Notes: a model not told the origin generated them from the sequence alone. A stretch of 13,051 nt of DNA from Ruminococcus flavefaciens (GCA_002373775.1 DFJW01000070.1:1-13051), one strand, 5' to 3'; positions 1 to 6,361 are shown, counted from the first letter of the stretch. Translations and numbers: made by a program.

Positions 1-17
1 TCACATCTCTTTCGCTT

Positions 18-55
18 TGTCAAGTACTTTTTTCAAGTTTTTTCAAAGTTTTTTT
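18..55 (-). promoter_or_regulatory. -35 element with phased A-tracts (UP-element-like), -10 lies outside the window
   Basis: On the minus strand three runs of six or seven A (49-55, 38-43 and 28-33) have centres about 10 to 12 bases apart, so they lie on one face of the helix. They are followed by a perfect TTGACA at 18-23. A -10 box 17 bases further would fall just past the left edge and cannot be seen. Phased A-tracts directly upstream of -35 are known UP elements or bent DNA of strong promoters, including those of stable RNA operons. The A-tracts and the -35 are seen; the promoter is inferred. Confidence 0.55.
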
Positions 56-63
56 CGATGCGT

Positions 64-85
64 CTGTCACACTCTCGCCTGACAG
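64..85 (-). repeat. 6-bp inverted repeat at the predicted transcription start
   Basis: CTGTCA at 64-69 and TGACAG at 80-85 are perfect inverted copies separated by ten bases. The repeat begins where the leftward promoter at 93-121 should start transcription (about position 86). It could be a hairpin at the very 5' end of that RNA or an operator. A chance occurrence cannot be excluded for a 6-bp arm. Confidence 0.4.
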
Positions 86-92
86 CTTTATT

Positions 93-121
93 ATTATATC
101 ATCCATTCCAGCTTTTGTCAA
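93..121 (-). promoter_or_regulatory. Perfect sigma-A promoter reading out of the left edge
   Basis: The minus strand carries TTGACA (116-121), a 17-base spacer and TATAAT (93-98), which is the full consensus for the housekeeping sigma factor. No open reading frame with a ribosome binding site follows on the minus strand within the window, so the product lies beyond position 1. Together with the second -35 at 18-23 it looks like a tandem promoter pair. Confidence 0.8.
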
Positions 122-125
122 CTAA

Positions 126-163
126 AACCTGTTCCCCGGTTTTTTTGTTTTTTTGTGCAGGTT
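126..163 (-). terminator. Possible weak hairpin after the DUF3592-like gene
   Basis: AACCTG (158-163) and CAGGTT (126-131) can pair on the minus strand, but the loop is long (26 bases, A-rich) and only a short T-run (TTTTAGTT) follows. This is the only terminator-like structure between the gene at 166-543 and the promoter at 93-121, and it is poor. Readthrough into the downstream unit is possible. Confidence 0.25.
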
Positions 164-165
164 GC

Positions 166-543
166 TCATAGGAGCCCTGAAATCAGCCATTTTGCCGAGA
201 AAACCAGCGCTATCGCTATCATCACAATGGTAATAATGATGTTTTTCTTCAGTTCATCCTCGTATTCAAAGTCCCCGGGATCTTCGGTGTTGTATACTAT
301 CAGCCGCTTGTCTCCGACTTTCATCGGCTGCGAGAAGCCGGATCTGTCGTCCTTCTCCCATGTGTCGGTCCCGTTCCCGAACCTGAGCGTGTGGATATAG
401 GAATTCTTCCGCCCTTCACGGACCGCCGTTACTTCTGCGTTGGCTATTATCCCCTTTTTCTTCAGCAACAGGAGTTTTATCAGGTAGACAATCGCCGCTA
501 TGGCTATGACTATCCCTATTGAGCCCCATATTATGTCTTTCAT
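166..543 (-). CDS. DUF3592-like membrane protein, 125 aa
   Basis: This small membrane protein has one hydrophobic segment at residues 5-27, a soluble middle part and a second hydrophobic segment at about residues 101-123. The middle resembles the DUF3592 family: a beta-rich stretch with an (A/G)xVTxVxxG-type start, an HTLRFGNG strand, then VGDKxxIVYNTEDPGDFEY, the usual 'GD-x-V-x-Y-x-P-x-x-P' theme. The family has no established function. The start ATG (541-543) follows a very strong GGAGGTGA (548-555) with a 4-base gap. It has its own perfect promoter at 562-590. The predicted transcription start falls at about 555, so the leader would be only about a dozen bases and consist almost entirely of the ribosome binding site. 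Reality of the gene is well supported; the family call is from motif resemblance only. Confidence 0.8.
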   Translation of the reverse strand: MKDIIWGSIGIVIAIAAIVYLIKLLLLKKKGIIANAEVTAVREGRKNSYIHTLRFGNGTDTWEKDDRSGFSQPMKVGDKRLIVYNTEDPGDFEYEDELKKNIIITIVMIAIALVFSAKWLISGLL

Positions 544-561
544 TTTATCACCTCCCCGGTT

Positions 562-590
562 ATTATAGCTTGTTTGCGTTGGTTTGTCAA
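562..590 (-). promoter_or_regulatory. Perfect sigma-A promoter of the DUF3592-like gene
   Basis: TTGACA (585-590), 17-base spacer, TATAAT (562-567) on the minus strand: full consensus at both boxes and optimal spacing. It sits immediately after the terminator of the preceding gene, with one base between the T-run and the -35 box. Confidence 0.88.
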
Positions 591-591
591 T

Positions 592-618
592 AAAAAGAAG
601 GCGTTTTACCGCCTTCTT
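592..618 (-). terminator. Intrinsic terminator overlapping the stop codon of the SHOCT gene
   Basis: On the minus strand a 9-bp perfect stem (610-618 with 595-603, GC-rich near the loop) encloses a 6-base loop and runs into five T. The TAA stop of the gene at 606-1106 lies partly in the loop, so the last Arg codons form the ascending arm. Ribosomes reaching the stop would cover the ascending arm, so the hairpin can fold only after they leave. Confidence 0.85.
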
Positions 619-1106
619 CTTTCTATTTCTGCTTTTTTCTCATCTAATTCAGCGGCGCTTATCCTGCCGTTTTGATAAAGTGTCTCATATACTGATATTT
701 CTTTCGCATAATCCGCATCTGTAGCAGCTTTTTTCTTGGCTTCCTTATTCACATAACTTGTCATATAATCCTGTGACGTGCTTTTTTCATAATCATAGTC
801 TTCGCCAAGCAGCTTATATTTTTGCAGAAGATATTCTTTCTCTGTTATTGCTCCGGAGTCTAACAGCTTTTTGTATTTCAGTAATGCTTCTGCTATATCT
901 CCGGTTTGATTTTTCTGCTGGTTATCTTTTCTGAAAACAACGATTATAATTCCGATTATGTTCAGAAAAAATCCCCAGGCAAATCCGCCTTCGTAGCCTT
1001 TATTTTCATTGATAGTTTTCGTAACAATTCCCATTATCACTTCTACTACTATTACAATTGCCAATCTTACCAATACAGCTATACTTATAACGCTTGTAAT
1101 CGACAT
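606..1106 (-). CDS. Membrane protein with two SHOCT-like segments, 166 aa
   Basis: The protein starts with two hydrophobic segments (about residues 5-27 and 41-58), separated by a short polar loop. The soluble part contains IAEALLKYKKLLDSGAITEK and its continuation (71-100), a clear match to the SHOCT domain pattern (short helical domain, 'L-x-x-G-x-I-T-x-x-E-(F/Y)'). A second related segment (136-162, LYQNGRISAAELDEKKAEIE) suggests a duplication. SHOCT domains are usually C-terminal oligomerisation modules of membrane or DNA-binding proteins; the role here is unknown. It is divergent from the XRE regulator gene, and its -10 box overlaps a predicted operator, so it is probably repressed by that regulator. 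The start codon at 1104-1106 lacks a strong GGAGG; AAGGG about 10 bases upstream is the likely ribosome binding site. Confidence 0.8.
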   Translation of the reverse strand: MSITSVISIAVLVRLAIVIVVEVIMGIVTKTINENKGYEGGFAWGFFLNIIGIIIVVFRKDNQQKNQTGDIAEALLKYKKLLDSGAITEKEYLLQKYKLLGEDYDYEKSTSQDYMTSYVNKEAKKKAATDADYAKEISVYETLYQNGRISAAELDEKKAEIERRRR

Positions 1107-1140
1107 ACACTACACGCCCTTTCCGTTGTCGTCAACTATT

Positions 1141-1169
1141 AGTTTACCATAGTATTTCATATTTGTCAA
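1141..1169 (-). promoter_or_regulatory. Promoter of the SHOCT membrane protein gene
   Basis: TTGACA (1164-1169), 17-base spacer, TAAACT (1141-1146) on the minus strand, a perfect -35 with a 4/6 -10. The predicted start lies at about 1134, leaving a leader of about 28 bases. Its -10 and spacer are overlapped by the imperfect operator copy at 1144-1160. Confidence 0.75.
1144..1160. promoter_or_regulatory. Degraded second operator copy for the XRE regulator
   Basis: This 17-base site matches the perfect palindrome at 1178-1194 at 13 of 17 positions, including the whole central ATAGTATT core with the same central G (1152). The two centres are 34 bases apart, a little over three helical turns. 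It covers the -10 region of the leftward promoter. Its similarity is directly visible; its function as a binding site is inferred. Confidence 0.5.
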
Positions 1170-1177
1170 GTATAAAT

Positions 1178-1194
1178 ATACAATAGTATTGTAT
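1178..1194. promoter_or_regulatory. Perfect 17-bp palindromic operator (8+1+8)
   Basis: ATACAATA, central G (1186) and TATTGTAT form a perfect palindrome between the divergent genes, immediately upstream of the XRE regulator gene. Small XRE repressors typically bind short AT-rich palindromes of this type over their own promoter. The plus-strand TACAAT at 1179-1184, with TTCATA at 1156-1161 (17-base spacer), would be the matching regulator promoter, and the palindrome covers its -10. Binding by this regulator is inferred from position and symmetry. Confidence 0.65.
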
Positions 1195-1216
1195 TTTTTG
1201 ACCAAGAGGTGTGCTT

Positions 1217-1492
1217 ATGTTTTATGAGCGAATCAAAGAACTCAGACTTTCCCTCGGCATCAACCAAGTGCAGTTCGCCAACAAACTCAACGTTACCAAA
1301 CAATGTGTAAGCAACTGGGAAAATGCTAATTTGCAGCCTTCAATCGACATGCTCCGCCGTATTGCCGAAACCTTCTCCGTCAGCACCGACTATCTTCTCG
1401 GGCTCAGCGATAATCCGACACTCAACGTTGAAGGACTGACCGCCGAGCAAATCCTTCACATCCGCGCAATAATCGACGACATCAGGAAATAA
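1217..1492 (+). CDS. XRE-family (Cro/CI-type) transcriptional regulator, 91 aa
   Basis: This is a small cytoplasmic DNA-binding protein with one HTH_3 domain over most of its length. It opens with YERIKELRLSLGINQVQFAN, followed by the helix-turn-helix (about residues 16-37, with VTKQCVSNWENA as recognition helix) and by the typical tail PSIDMLRRIAETFSVSTDYLLGLSD. A short C-terminal helix (74-91) may support dimerisation. I chose the ATG at 1217 because AGAGGTG (1205-1211) lies five bases before it; the GTG at 1211 lies inside that ribosome binding site. The gene is divergent from the SHOCT membrane protein and preceded by a perfect palindrome, so it probably represses itself and its neighbour. 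It converges on argF. No sensor domain is visible, and nothing suggests that it controls the arginine genes. Confidence 0.92.
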   Translation: MFYERIKELRLSLGINQVQFANKLNVTKQCVSNWENANLQPSIDMLRRIAETFSVSTDYLLGLSDNPTLNVEGLTAEQILHIRAIIDDIRK

Positions 1493-1494
1493 CA

Positions 1495-1522
1495 AAAAGG
1501 GACATCCGCAGATGTCCCTTTT
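1495..1522. terminator. Bidirectional intrinsic terminator between the XRE gene and argF
   Basis: A 12-bp perfect stem (1495-1506 with 1511-1522) and a CGCA tetraloop are flanked by A and T runs, so both strands give a hairpin ending in a T-tract. It follows the XRE stop by two bases on the plus strand. It lies about 15 bases beyond the argF stop on the minus strand, so it ends both converging transcripts. Confidence 0.93.
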
Positions 1523-1537
1523 ATCATATGTACGAAT

Positions 1538-2446
1538 TTAATCCGCCATCAGCTTGACCATAACAGCCTTCTGAGCGTGGAGGCGGTTCTCAGCCTCTTC
1601 GAATATCTCATTTGCATGAGCCTCGAACACCTTCTCTGTGATCTCTTCCTCGCGGTGTGCAGGGAGACAATGGAGCACCATTGCGTCCTCATGAGCAACA
1701 GCCATGATATCGTCGTTTATCTGGTAGCCTGCGAAAGCCTTCTTACGCTTTTCAGCCTCGCCTTCCTGTCCCATTGAAGCCCAAACATCAGTGAGGAGCA
1801 CATCAGCATCCTTTGCAGCCTCTGCCGGAACATTTGTCATCTGGAACTTGTCGCCGTACTGTGCAGCAAAATCCAGTATCTCCTTCGGGGGCTGATAGTC
1901 ATCCGGGCAAGCGATAGAAACGCTCATGCCGACTTTGAGACCGCCGACGATGAGTGAATTTGCCATGTTGTTTCCGTCACCGATAAAGCACATTTTCAGT
2001 CCGTCGAAGCTTCCCTTGAACTCACGGATAGTCATGAGGTCAGCAAGCACCTGACAGGGGTGGCAGAAATCCGTGAGGCCGTTTATTACCGGGATGCTGC
2101 CGTATTCAGCCAGATCCTCGACTTCCTTCTGCTCGAATGTACGGATCATGATGCCGCTGAGGTAGCGTGAAAGAACACGCGCTGTATCCTGTACCGGCTC
2201 TCCGCGTCCTATCTGGAGGTCGCTGGATGAGAGAAACAGCGGATGTCCGCCGAGCTGATACATACCGGTCTCAAAGGAAACGCGGGTGCGTGTGGAAGCC
2301 TTCTGGAAGATCATTCCGAGGGTCTTTCCCTTGAGGTGGGGATGCGGGATGCCGTGCTTCAGCTCATATTTGAGCTGGTCGGCAAGGTTGAGGATGTCGA
2401 TTATCTCTTCTGTGCTCAGGTCGAGCATTTTAAGTAAGTGCTTCAT
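1538..2446 (-). CDS. argF: Ornithine carbamoyltransferase (EC 2.1.3.3)
   Basis: It transfers the carbamoyl group of carbamoyl phosphate to ornithine, giving citrulline, the sixth step of arginine synthesis, in the cytoplasm. At 302 aa it has normal length. Visible signatures are the carbamoyl-phosphate loop STRTR (51-55), HPCQ (129-132), GDGNNMANS (156-164), the ornithine-binding DVWASMGQE (220-228) and the HCLPAHR catalytic segment (259-265). The ATG follows AAAGGAT with an 8-base gap. It is the last gene of the cluster, 23 bases after the LURP-one-like gene, and is closed by the bidirectional terminator at 1495-1522. The biosynthetic rather than catabolic (arcB) role is inferred from the argG-H-C-J-B-D neighbours. 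No carbamoyl-phosphate synthase genes are in view. Confidence 0.97.
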   Translation of the reverse strand: MKHLLKMLDLSTEEIIDILNLADQLKYELKHGIPHPHLKGKTLGMIFQKASTRTRVSFETGMYQLGGHPLFLSSSDLQIGRGEPVQDTARVLSRYLSGIMIRTFEQKEVEDLAEYGSIPVINGLTDFCHPCQVLADLMTIREFKGSFDGLKMCFIGDGNNMANSLIVGGLKVGMSVSIACPDDYQPPKEILDFAAQYGDKFQMTNVPAEAAKDADVLLTDVWASMGQEGEAEKRKKAFAGYQINDDIMAVAHEDAMVLHCLPAHREEEITEKVFEAHANEIFEEAENRLHAQKAVMVKLMAD

Positions 2447-2469
2447 AGTATTTATCCTTTCAGTCTGTG

Positions 2470-2937
2470 TTATTTCTGCTTGTTCATATCGCCGAAGGTC
2501 TTGTCAACAGCTACCGCAAAGAGAGGGATATAGTCATCGAATGCGGTATTTTCTATATCCAGATCGTACTGTAATTCACCGGATACGCCCACTTTTGTGA
2601 AGATATGTCCGATGACATTGCCGCTGAGCTGTATCTCGAAATTACGTCTGTCCTTGCTTGCAATGGCGAACTTCATATCCTTGCCTTCAGCAGTTATAGT
2701 AGGATCGAGGAACAGGGATTTGCACTCCAGTTTAAGGAATGTTACGTCATTGAGAATTATCGTATAAGCCGGCTTCCTGTCATCGCCCGTCTGCAAGAGG
2801 GTATACAGAACGTAGTTGCTTGAATCGAGCAGATTATATCGCTGCCCGAAGCCCTTTTTCTTGACAGTATACAGCAGTCTGCCCTTTTTGTCTTCGACCG
2901 TATACTTGTTTCCTTTCGTTAAGATCAATAACTCCAT
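2470..2937 (-). CDS. LURP-one/tubby-C-like protein, 155 aa
   Basis: The protein is soluble and beta-rich. Its N-terminus LLILTKGNKYTVEDKKGRLL and a series of short strands ending in aromatic or basic turns (LLYTVKKKGFGQRYNLLDSS, FLKLECKSLF, GNVIGHIFTKVG) resemble the LURP-one-related family, which has a tubby C-terminal-like beta-barrel fold (YxjI type in Firmicutes). These proteins have no established enzymatic activity; phospholipid or membrane association is suspected from the fold. I prefer the ATG at 2935-2937 because GGAGG (2945-2949) is seven bases before it. The ATG at 2943, which overlaps the argD stop as ATGA, is only one base from that site. It lies between argD and argF and must be co-transcribed with them. 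Fold assignment is by pattern resemblance only. Confidence 0.72.
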   Translation of the reverse strand: MELLILTKGNKYTVEDKKGRLLYTVKKKGFGQRYNLLDSSNYVLYTLLQTGDDRKPAYTIILNDVTFLKLECKSLFLDPTITAEGKDMKFAIASKDRRNFEIQLSGNVIGHIFTKVGVSGELQYDLDIENTAFDDYIPLFAVAVDKTFGDMNKQK

Positions 2938-2939
2938 GC

Positions 2940-4124
2940 TCATGCCTCCTCTAATATTTCTGTAAGTATATCAAGTCCTGCATCTAATTCATCATAAGAT
3001 ATCGTTAGAGGCGGAAGCAGTCTCACCTTAGTCTTAGCAGTGAGGACGAGAAGTCCCTTTCCGAGAGCTTTTTTCGCGATGTCCCCTGCGTTCTTGGTTT
3101 TCAGTTCAATGCCTATCATAAGTCCGAGACCGCTTACTGAAGCGACCTCCGGACACTTTTCAAGCCTTTCCTTGATGTATGCTGCCTTGCTGCTGACTTC
3201 ATCGAGGAATCCTTCACCTGTTACGCGGTCAAGAACTGCAAGACCGCCGGCACAGGCAATGGGATTTCCGCCGAATGTCGAGCCGTGAGTACCGGGAACG
3301 AGAACGTCCCTGCACTTCTCATTTACAAGGCATGCGCCCATAGGTATACCGCCTGCTATACCCTTTGCAAGAGTGGTGATATCTGCTTTCCTGCCGTAGT
3401 GGTCTCCGGCGAGGAATTTACCTGTCCTTCCGACGCCTGTCTGGACTTCGTCAGCGATAACGAGTATATCCTTCGGCTGACAGAGTTCATATACAGCGTC
3501 CACGAATTTCTTATCAAGGCAGTTCACTCCGCCCTCGCCCTGAATGTATTCCAGCATGACCGCACATACAGTCTCATCTTCCAGCTTTGCCTTCAGGTCT
3601 TCGATGTCATTTGCTTTGACATTCACGAAGCCCTCAACGAAGGGGAAGAAATAGTTATGGAAAACGTCCTGACCTGTAGCCGAGAGAGTGGCAATGGTCC
3701 TTCCGTGGAAGGAATTCACGAGGGTGATGATAGTGTGTCTGCCCTTGCCGTATTTATCAAAGCTGTATTTTCTTGCTATCTTGATAGCACATTCATTTGC
3801 CTCAGCGCCGCTGTTACCGAAGAAAACTGCGGAATATCCGGCGGTCTCACAGAGCTTTTCAGCAAATTCCGCCTGTATCTCAGTGTAATAGTAATTTGAA
3901 TTATGCTGAAGCGTCCTTACCTGTGCGCAGACTGCGTCTGCCCATTTTTCGTCACAATAGCCCAGAGAATTCGTACCGATGCCGCTGCCGAAGTCGATAT
4001 ATTCCGTACCGTTTTCGTCAATGCAGCGTCTTCCGCTGCCCTTCTTCATAGCGAGCGGATAACGTCCGTATGAATGAATGACATGTTCATCGAATTTTTC
4101 TATCGTCTTTTCGTTGCTGTTCAT
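2940..4124 (-). CDS. argD: Acetylornithine aminotransferase (EC 2.6.1.11)
   Basis: This PLP enzyme converts N-acetylglutamate semialdehyde plus glutamate to N-acetylornithine and 2-oxoglutarate. The 394 aa form a complete class-III aminotransferase: YIDFGSGIGTNSLGY (42-56), FFGNSGAEANECAIK with the phosphate-binding NSGAE (104-108), FHGRT (139-143), the PLP-ring Asp in ADEVQTGVGRTG (D225) and the Schiff-base Lys in TLAKGIAGGIPMG (K254). The start ATG follows GGAG with an 8-base gap. Its own promoter lies at 4192-4221, so argD, the LURP-one-like gene and argF can be expressed apart from the upstream genes. Class-III aminotransferases overlap in specificity (ornithine, GABA, succinylornithine); the arginine context decides for argD. 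Confidence 0.97.
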   Translation of the reverse strand: MNSNEKTIEKFDEHVIHSYGRYPLAMKKGSGRRCIDENGTEYIDFGSGIGTNSLGYCDEKWADAVCAQVRTLQHNSNYYYTEIQAEFAEKLCETAGYSAVFFGNSGAEANECAIKIARKYSFDKYGKGRHTIITLVNSFHGRTIATLSATGQDVFHNYFFPFVEGFVNVKANDIEDLKAKLEDETVCAVMLEYIQGEGGVNCLDKKFVDAVYELCQPKDILVIADEVQTGVGRTGKFLAGDHYGRKADITTLAKGIAGGIPMGACLVNEKCRDVLVPGTHGSTFGGNPIACAGGLAVLDRVTGEGFLDEVSSKAAYIKERLEKCPEVASVSGLGLMIGIELKTKNAGDIAKKALGKGLLVLTAKTKVRLLPPLTISYDELDAGLDILTEILEEA

Positions 4125-4165
4125 GTTAGTACTCCTTCTGCGCCGGGCTGCGCCTTATTTTTCCG

Positions 4166-4186
4166 TTCTATACAGACTTCTATACA
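4166..4186 (-). repeat. 9-bp direct repeat in the argD leader, possible operator
   Basis: TTCTATACA (plus strand) occurs exactly twice, at 4166-4174 and 4178-4186, with a period of 12 bases, right at and after the predicted transcription start (about 4185). A related TATACA occurs upstream at 4254-4259. The placement suits repressor binding. It does not look like the classic ArgR box (TGAAT/ATTCA arms), so the regulator is unknown. Confidence 0.4.
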
Positions 4187-4191
4187 TATTA

Positions 4192-4221
4192 ATTATAACG
4201 CCGAACGGTACTTAAAATCAA
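4192..4221 (-). promoter_or_regulatory. Internal promoter in front of argD
   Basis: On the minus strand TTGATT (4216-4221), an 18-base spacer and a perfect TATAAT (4192-4197) lie about 70 bases before the argD start. The 179-base gap from 4125 to 4303 is the longest non-coding stretch of the cluster. It holds only this promoter, the direct repeat 4166-4186 and a weak 5-bp hairpin near 4262-4276. No good terminator for the upstream acyltransferase gene is visible, so readthrough is likely. Confidence 0.72.
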
Positions 4222-4303
4222 TAACCCGAAATAGGAATTAAGTAAACTTTTCGTATACAAGTAAATTATTTTTACCCCTTGGTATCTTTCGTTGATAAAT
4301 CCG

Positions 4304-5434
4304 TTATTCTTCCCTGTCTCCTGCCGCCGGAACAAACAGATTTTTCAGCTGTTTTTCCCATATCATCCTGCATACGCGGATGATGATGAAATACACCGCA
4401 CAGAAGAGCACGGTCAGTGCCGCCATATACGCTGTTGAGCGTCCCCAGCTCATGTCGGGTAAGTACTTCAGGACCAGTCTGCGGGCCGGCCAGTTATTGA
4501 AATATATGGCAAGGCTGAGAGAATTGAGCACTCTCAGTTTAGGCGAACTGAACAGTCTTCCCACATTGCTCGCACCGCTGAAAGTAACGGCTGTTGCCGG
4601 CGGTATCAGGAGCATCGCCAGAAAATGGCTCTTTTTGTCACAGTGGGGAGTGAAGCAGCCTATGAACATCCAGAGGTATATCAGCACCTCTGCGGCTGTC
4701 ATGAGCCTTCGCTGTCTGCTGTCAGTTCCGGTTTTCTTCATCACTTCGCACAGCTTATATGCCGCACATCCGCAGAAGAGTCCGCAGAAAGCGCGGAGCA
4801 TGCCGGAAGTGATGATGTGATCCGCAGCCTTTGCGTCGATGAACATGCCGTTCCTGTAGATGTAGGAATAGCTTATGATTGCTCCCAGAGGAGCAATGAC
4901 GTTCAGGAACATATCCCTCTTCCTGCTGAGCAGATAGTACATGGGTATCATACATATCAGCATGGACTGTATGTACCATGTGGGGAGGTTCATGTATATC
5001 GGATCGACGCCTGTGCGGTTGATGAGCAGGAGTTCCGGTATCAGCTTGTAGCTCAGGTCGCAGAGATATCCGGCACTGATACGCTCATGGACCGTCACCA
5101 GATACGAACCCAGTGCTATCACGAAAGCCGCGTAGTACTGCGGCGCGATGCTGCCGAATTTCCGGAATATGAACCTTGAAGTATCCGCGCCCGGATGTTC
5201 CGGCGCAGCACTTCCGTATTTCCTGTCAAAGCTGAGGCACATGAGAAAACCGCTGATAATGAAGAAATAATGCACCGATATCCAGCCGAGACTGCCGGTG
5301 AAGAATATTTTTCCCAGCGGCATATCCTGCTTGAAATCGAGAGTGTGATTAAGGAAAACGAATATGGTGAGGATGAATTTTATCAGATCTATCTGGTAAT
5401 TCCTTCCCGTCTGAGGGCTCTGAGTCCTGCTCAT
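4304..5434 (-). CDS. Acyltransferase family 3 membrane protein (OafA/WecH-like), 376 aa
   Basis: It is an integral membrane protein with about ten hydrophobic segments. The family signature is visible: IDLIKFILTIFVFLNH with the invariant His in TM1 (H30), then GWISVHYFFIISGFL (50-64), the usual 'G-x-x-x-(V/H)-x-F-F-x-I-S-G-F-(L/F)' motif. Family members move acetyl or other acyl groups to sugars of surface polysaccharides, peptidoglycan or antibiotics. The acceptor cannot be told from sequence, and nothing nearby is a glycan gene. The start follows the argB stop by five bases and lacks a good ribosome binding site (TAGGT directly before ATG), which suggests translational coupling to argB. A role for the acetyl intermediates of arginine synthesis is unlikely, since these are handled by ArgJ. 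Confidence 0.85.
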   Translation of the reverse strand: MSRTQSPQTGRNYQIDLIKFILTIFVFLNHTLDFKQDMPLGKIFFTGSLGWISVHYFFIISGFLMCLSFDRKYGSAAPEHPGADTSRFIFRKFGSIAPQYYAAFVIALGSYLVTVHERISAGYLCDLSYKLIPELLLINRTGVDPIYMNLPTWYIQSMLICMIPMYYLLSRKRDMFLNVIAPLGAIISYSYIYRNGMFIDAKAADHIITSGMLRAFCGLFCGCAAYKLCEVMKKTGTDSRQRRLMTAAEVLIYLWMFIGCFTPHCDKKSHFLAMLLIPPATAVTFSGASNVGRLFSSPKLRVLNSLSLAIYFNNWPARRLVLKYLPDMSWGRSTAYMAALTVLFCAVYFIIIRVCRMIWEKQLKNLFVPAAGDREE

Positions 5435-5439
5435 ACCTA

Positions 5440-6306
5440 TCAGGTGAACTGTGTGCCGATACCTTCGTTGGAAAGTATCTCGATGAGTATGGAATGGGGA
5501 ACTCTGCCGTCGATGATAACGGTCTTGTGAACGCCGCGTCTGACAGCCTCCACGCAGCAGTCTATCTTGGGTATCATGCCGCCGGAGATGATGCCCTGTC
5601 TCTTGAGGAAGGGAACTTCGCTGACGTTGACCTCGGGGATGAGCGTGGAAGGATCATCCTTATCGCGGAGAAGTCCGGCGATATCCGTCATGAGGATAAG
5701 GTTCTCGGCGCCCAGTTCAGCAGCTATGCGTGCAGCAGCTGTATCAGCGTTCACGTTGTAGGTATTGCCCTGCTCGTCAGTTGCAACAGTGGCGATAACG
5801 GGAATATTTCCGTTAGCCAGCGCATCCAGTATGGGCTTTGTGTTGACCTTGGTTATCTCGCCTACCCAGCCCAGATCCTGACCGTCGTCAGTGGTCTTCT
5901 TCTCAGCCATGAGCATCTCGCCGTCTATGCCGCAGAGTCCCACTGCGCTGCCCTTATGCTGAGCAAGAAGCTGTACCAGTTCCTTGTTGACCTTGCCTGA
6001 GAGCACCATTTTCACCACGTCAACAGTGGCATCGTCGGTATATCTGAGACCGTTCACGAAACGGCTCTCAATGCTGAGCTTCTTGAGCATATCGCTTATC
6101 TCAGGGCCGCCGCCGTGTACCAGCACGACCTTTACGCCTACCAGTGAGAGCAGGACGATATCTGTCATCACAGCGTCCTTCAGTTCCTTGTTGGTCATTG
6201 CGTTTCCGCCGTACTTGATGACCAGTATCTTGTTGTTGTACTTCTGTATATAGGGCAGAGCGTCGATAAGCACCTGCGCCTTGTTCTGATTGGATATCTT
6301 TTCCAT
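5440..6306 (-). CDS. argB: Acetylglutamate kinase (EC 2.7.2.8), probably arginine-inhibited type
   Basis: It phosphorylates N-acetylglutamate with ATP, the second step of the pathway. The 288 aa amino-acid-kinase fold shows IKYGGNAM (30-37), LVHGGGPEIS (62-71), NGLRYTD (85-91), NVNADTAAARIAAEL and GGMIPKIDCC. Before the first glycine loop it has a helix of about 25 residues (AQVLIDALPYIQKYNNKILV). The arginine-sensitive kinases of Thermotoga and Pseudomonas carry this extension; the insensitive E. coli enzyme lacks it. The C-terminal IIDGRVPHSILIEILSNEG also matches the arginine-binding part. Feedback inhibition by arginine is therefore expected, as usual where ArgJ recycles acetate. GGAG lies about ten bases before the ATG. 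It follows the second PH-like gene by 55 bases. Confidence 0.97.
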   Translation of the reverse strand: MEKISNQNKAQVLIDALPYIQKYNNKILVIKYGGNAMTNKELKDAVMTDIVLLSLVGVKVVLVHGGGPEISDMLKKLSIESRFVNGLRYTDDATVDVVKMVLSGKVNKELVQLLAQHKGSAVGLCGIDGEMLMAEKKTTDDGQDLGWVGEITKVNTKPILDALANGNIPVIATVATDEQGNTYNVNADTAAARIAAELGAENLILMTDIAGLLRDKDDPSTLIPEVNVSEVPFLKRQGIISGGMIPKIDCCVEAVRRGVHKTVIIDGRVPHSILIEILSNEGIGTQFT

Positions 6307-6341
6307 TTTAAGACAGCTCCTTTAAATATATGCTTGATCCC

Positions 6342-6361
6342 GCCGGATATCTTCCCCCGGC
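6342..6361 (-). other. Small intercistronic hairpin upstream of argB
   Basis: GCCGG (6342-6346) and CCGGC (6357-6361) can form a 5-bp GC stem with a ten-base loop directly at the stop of the second PH-like gene. No T-run follows, so it is not a terminator; it could be an RNA processing or stabilising element, or chance. Confidence 0.25.

Noticed and set aside
3285..3899. A 204-codon open frame on the plus strand
   Set aside because: It is entirely antisense to argD, has no recognisable domain and no ribosome binding site context; it is a shadow of argD codon usage.
4262..4276. Terminator after the acyltransferase gene
   Set aside because: The possible stem is five AT-rich base pairs with no proper T-tract, too weak to call.
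4625..5179. A 184-codon open frame on the plus strand
   Set aside because: It is antisense to the acyltransferase gene, whose family motifs and membrane pattern are clear on the minus strand.
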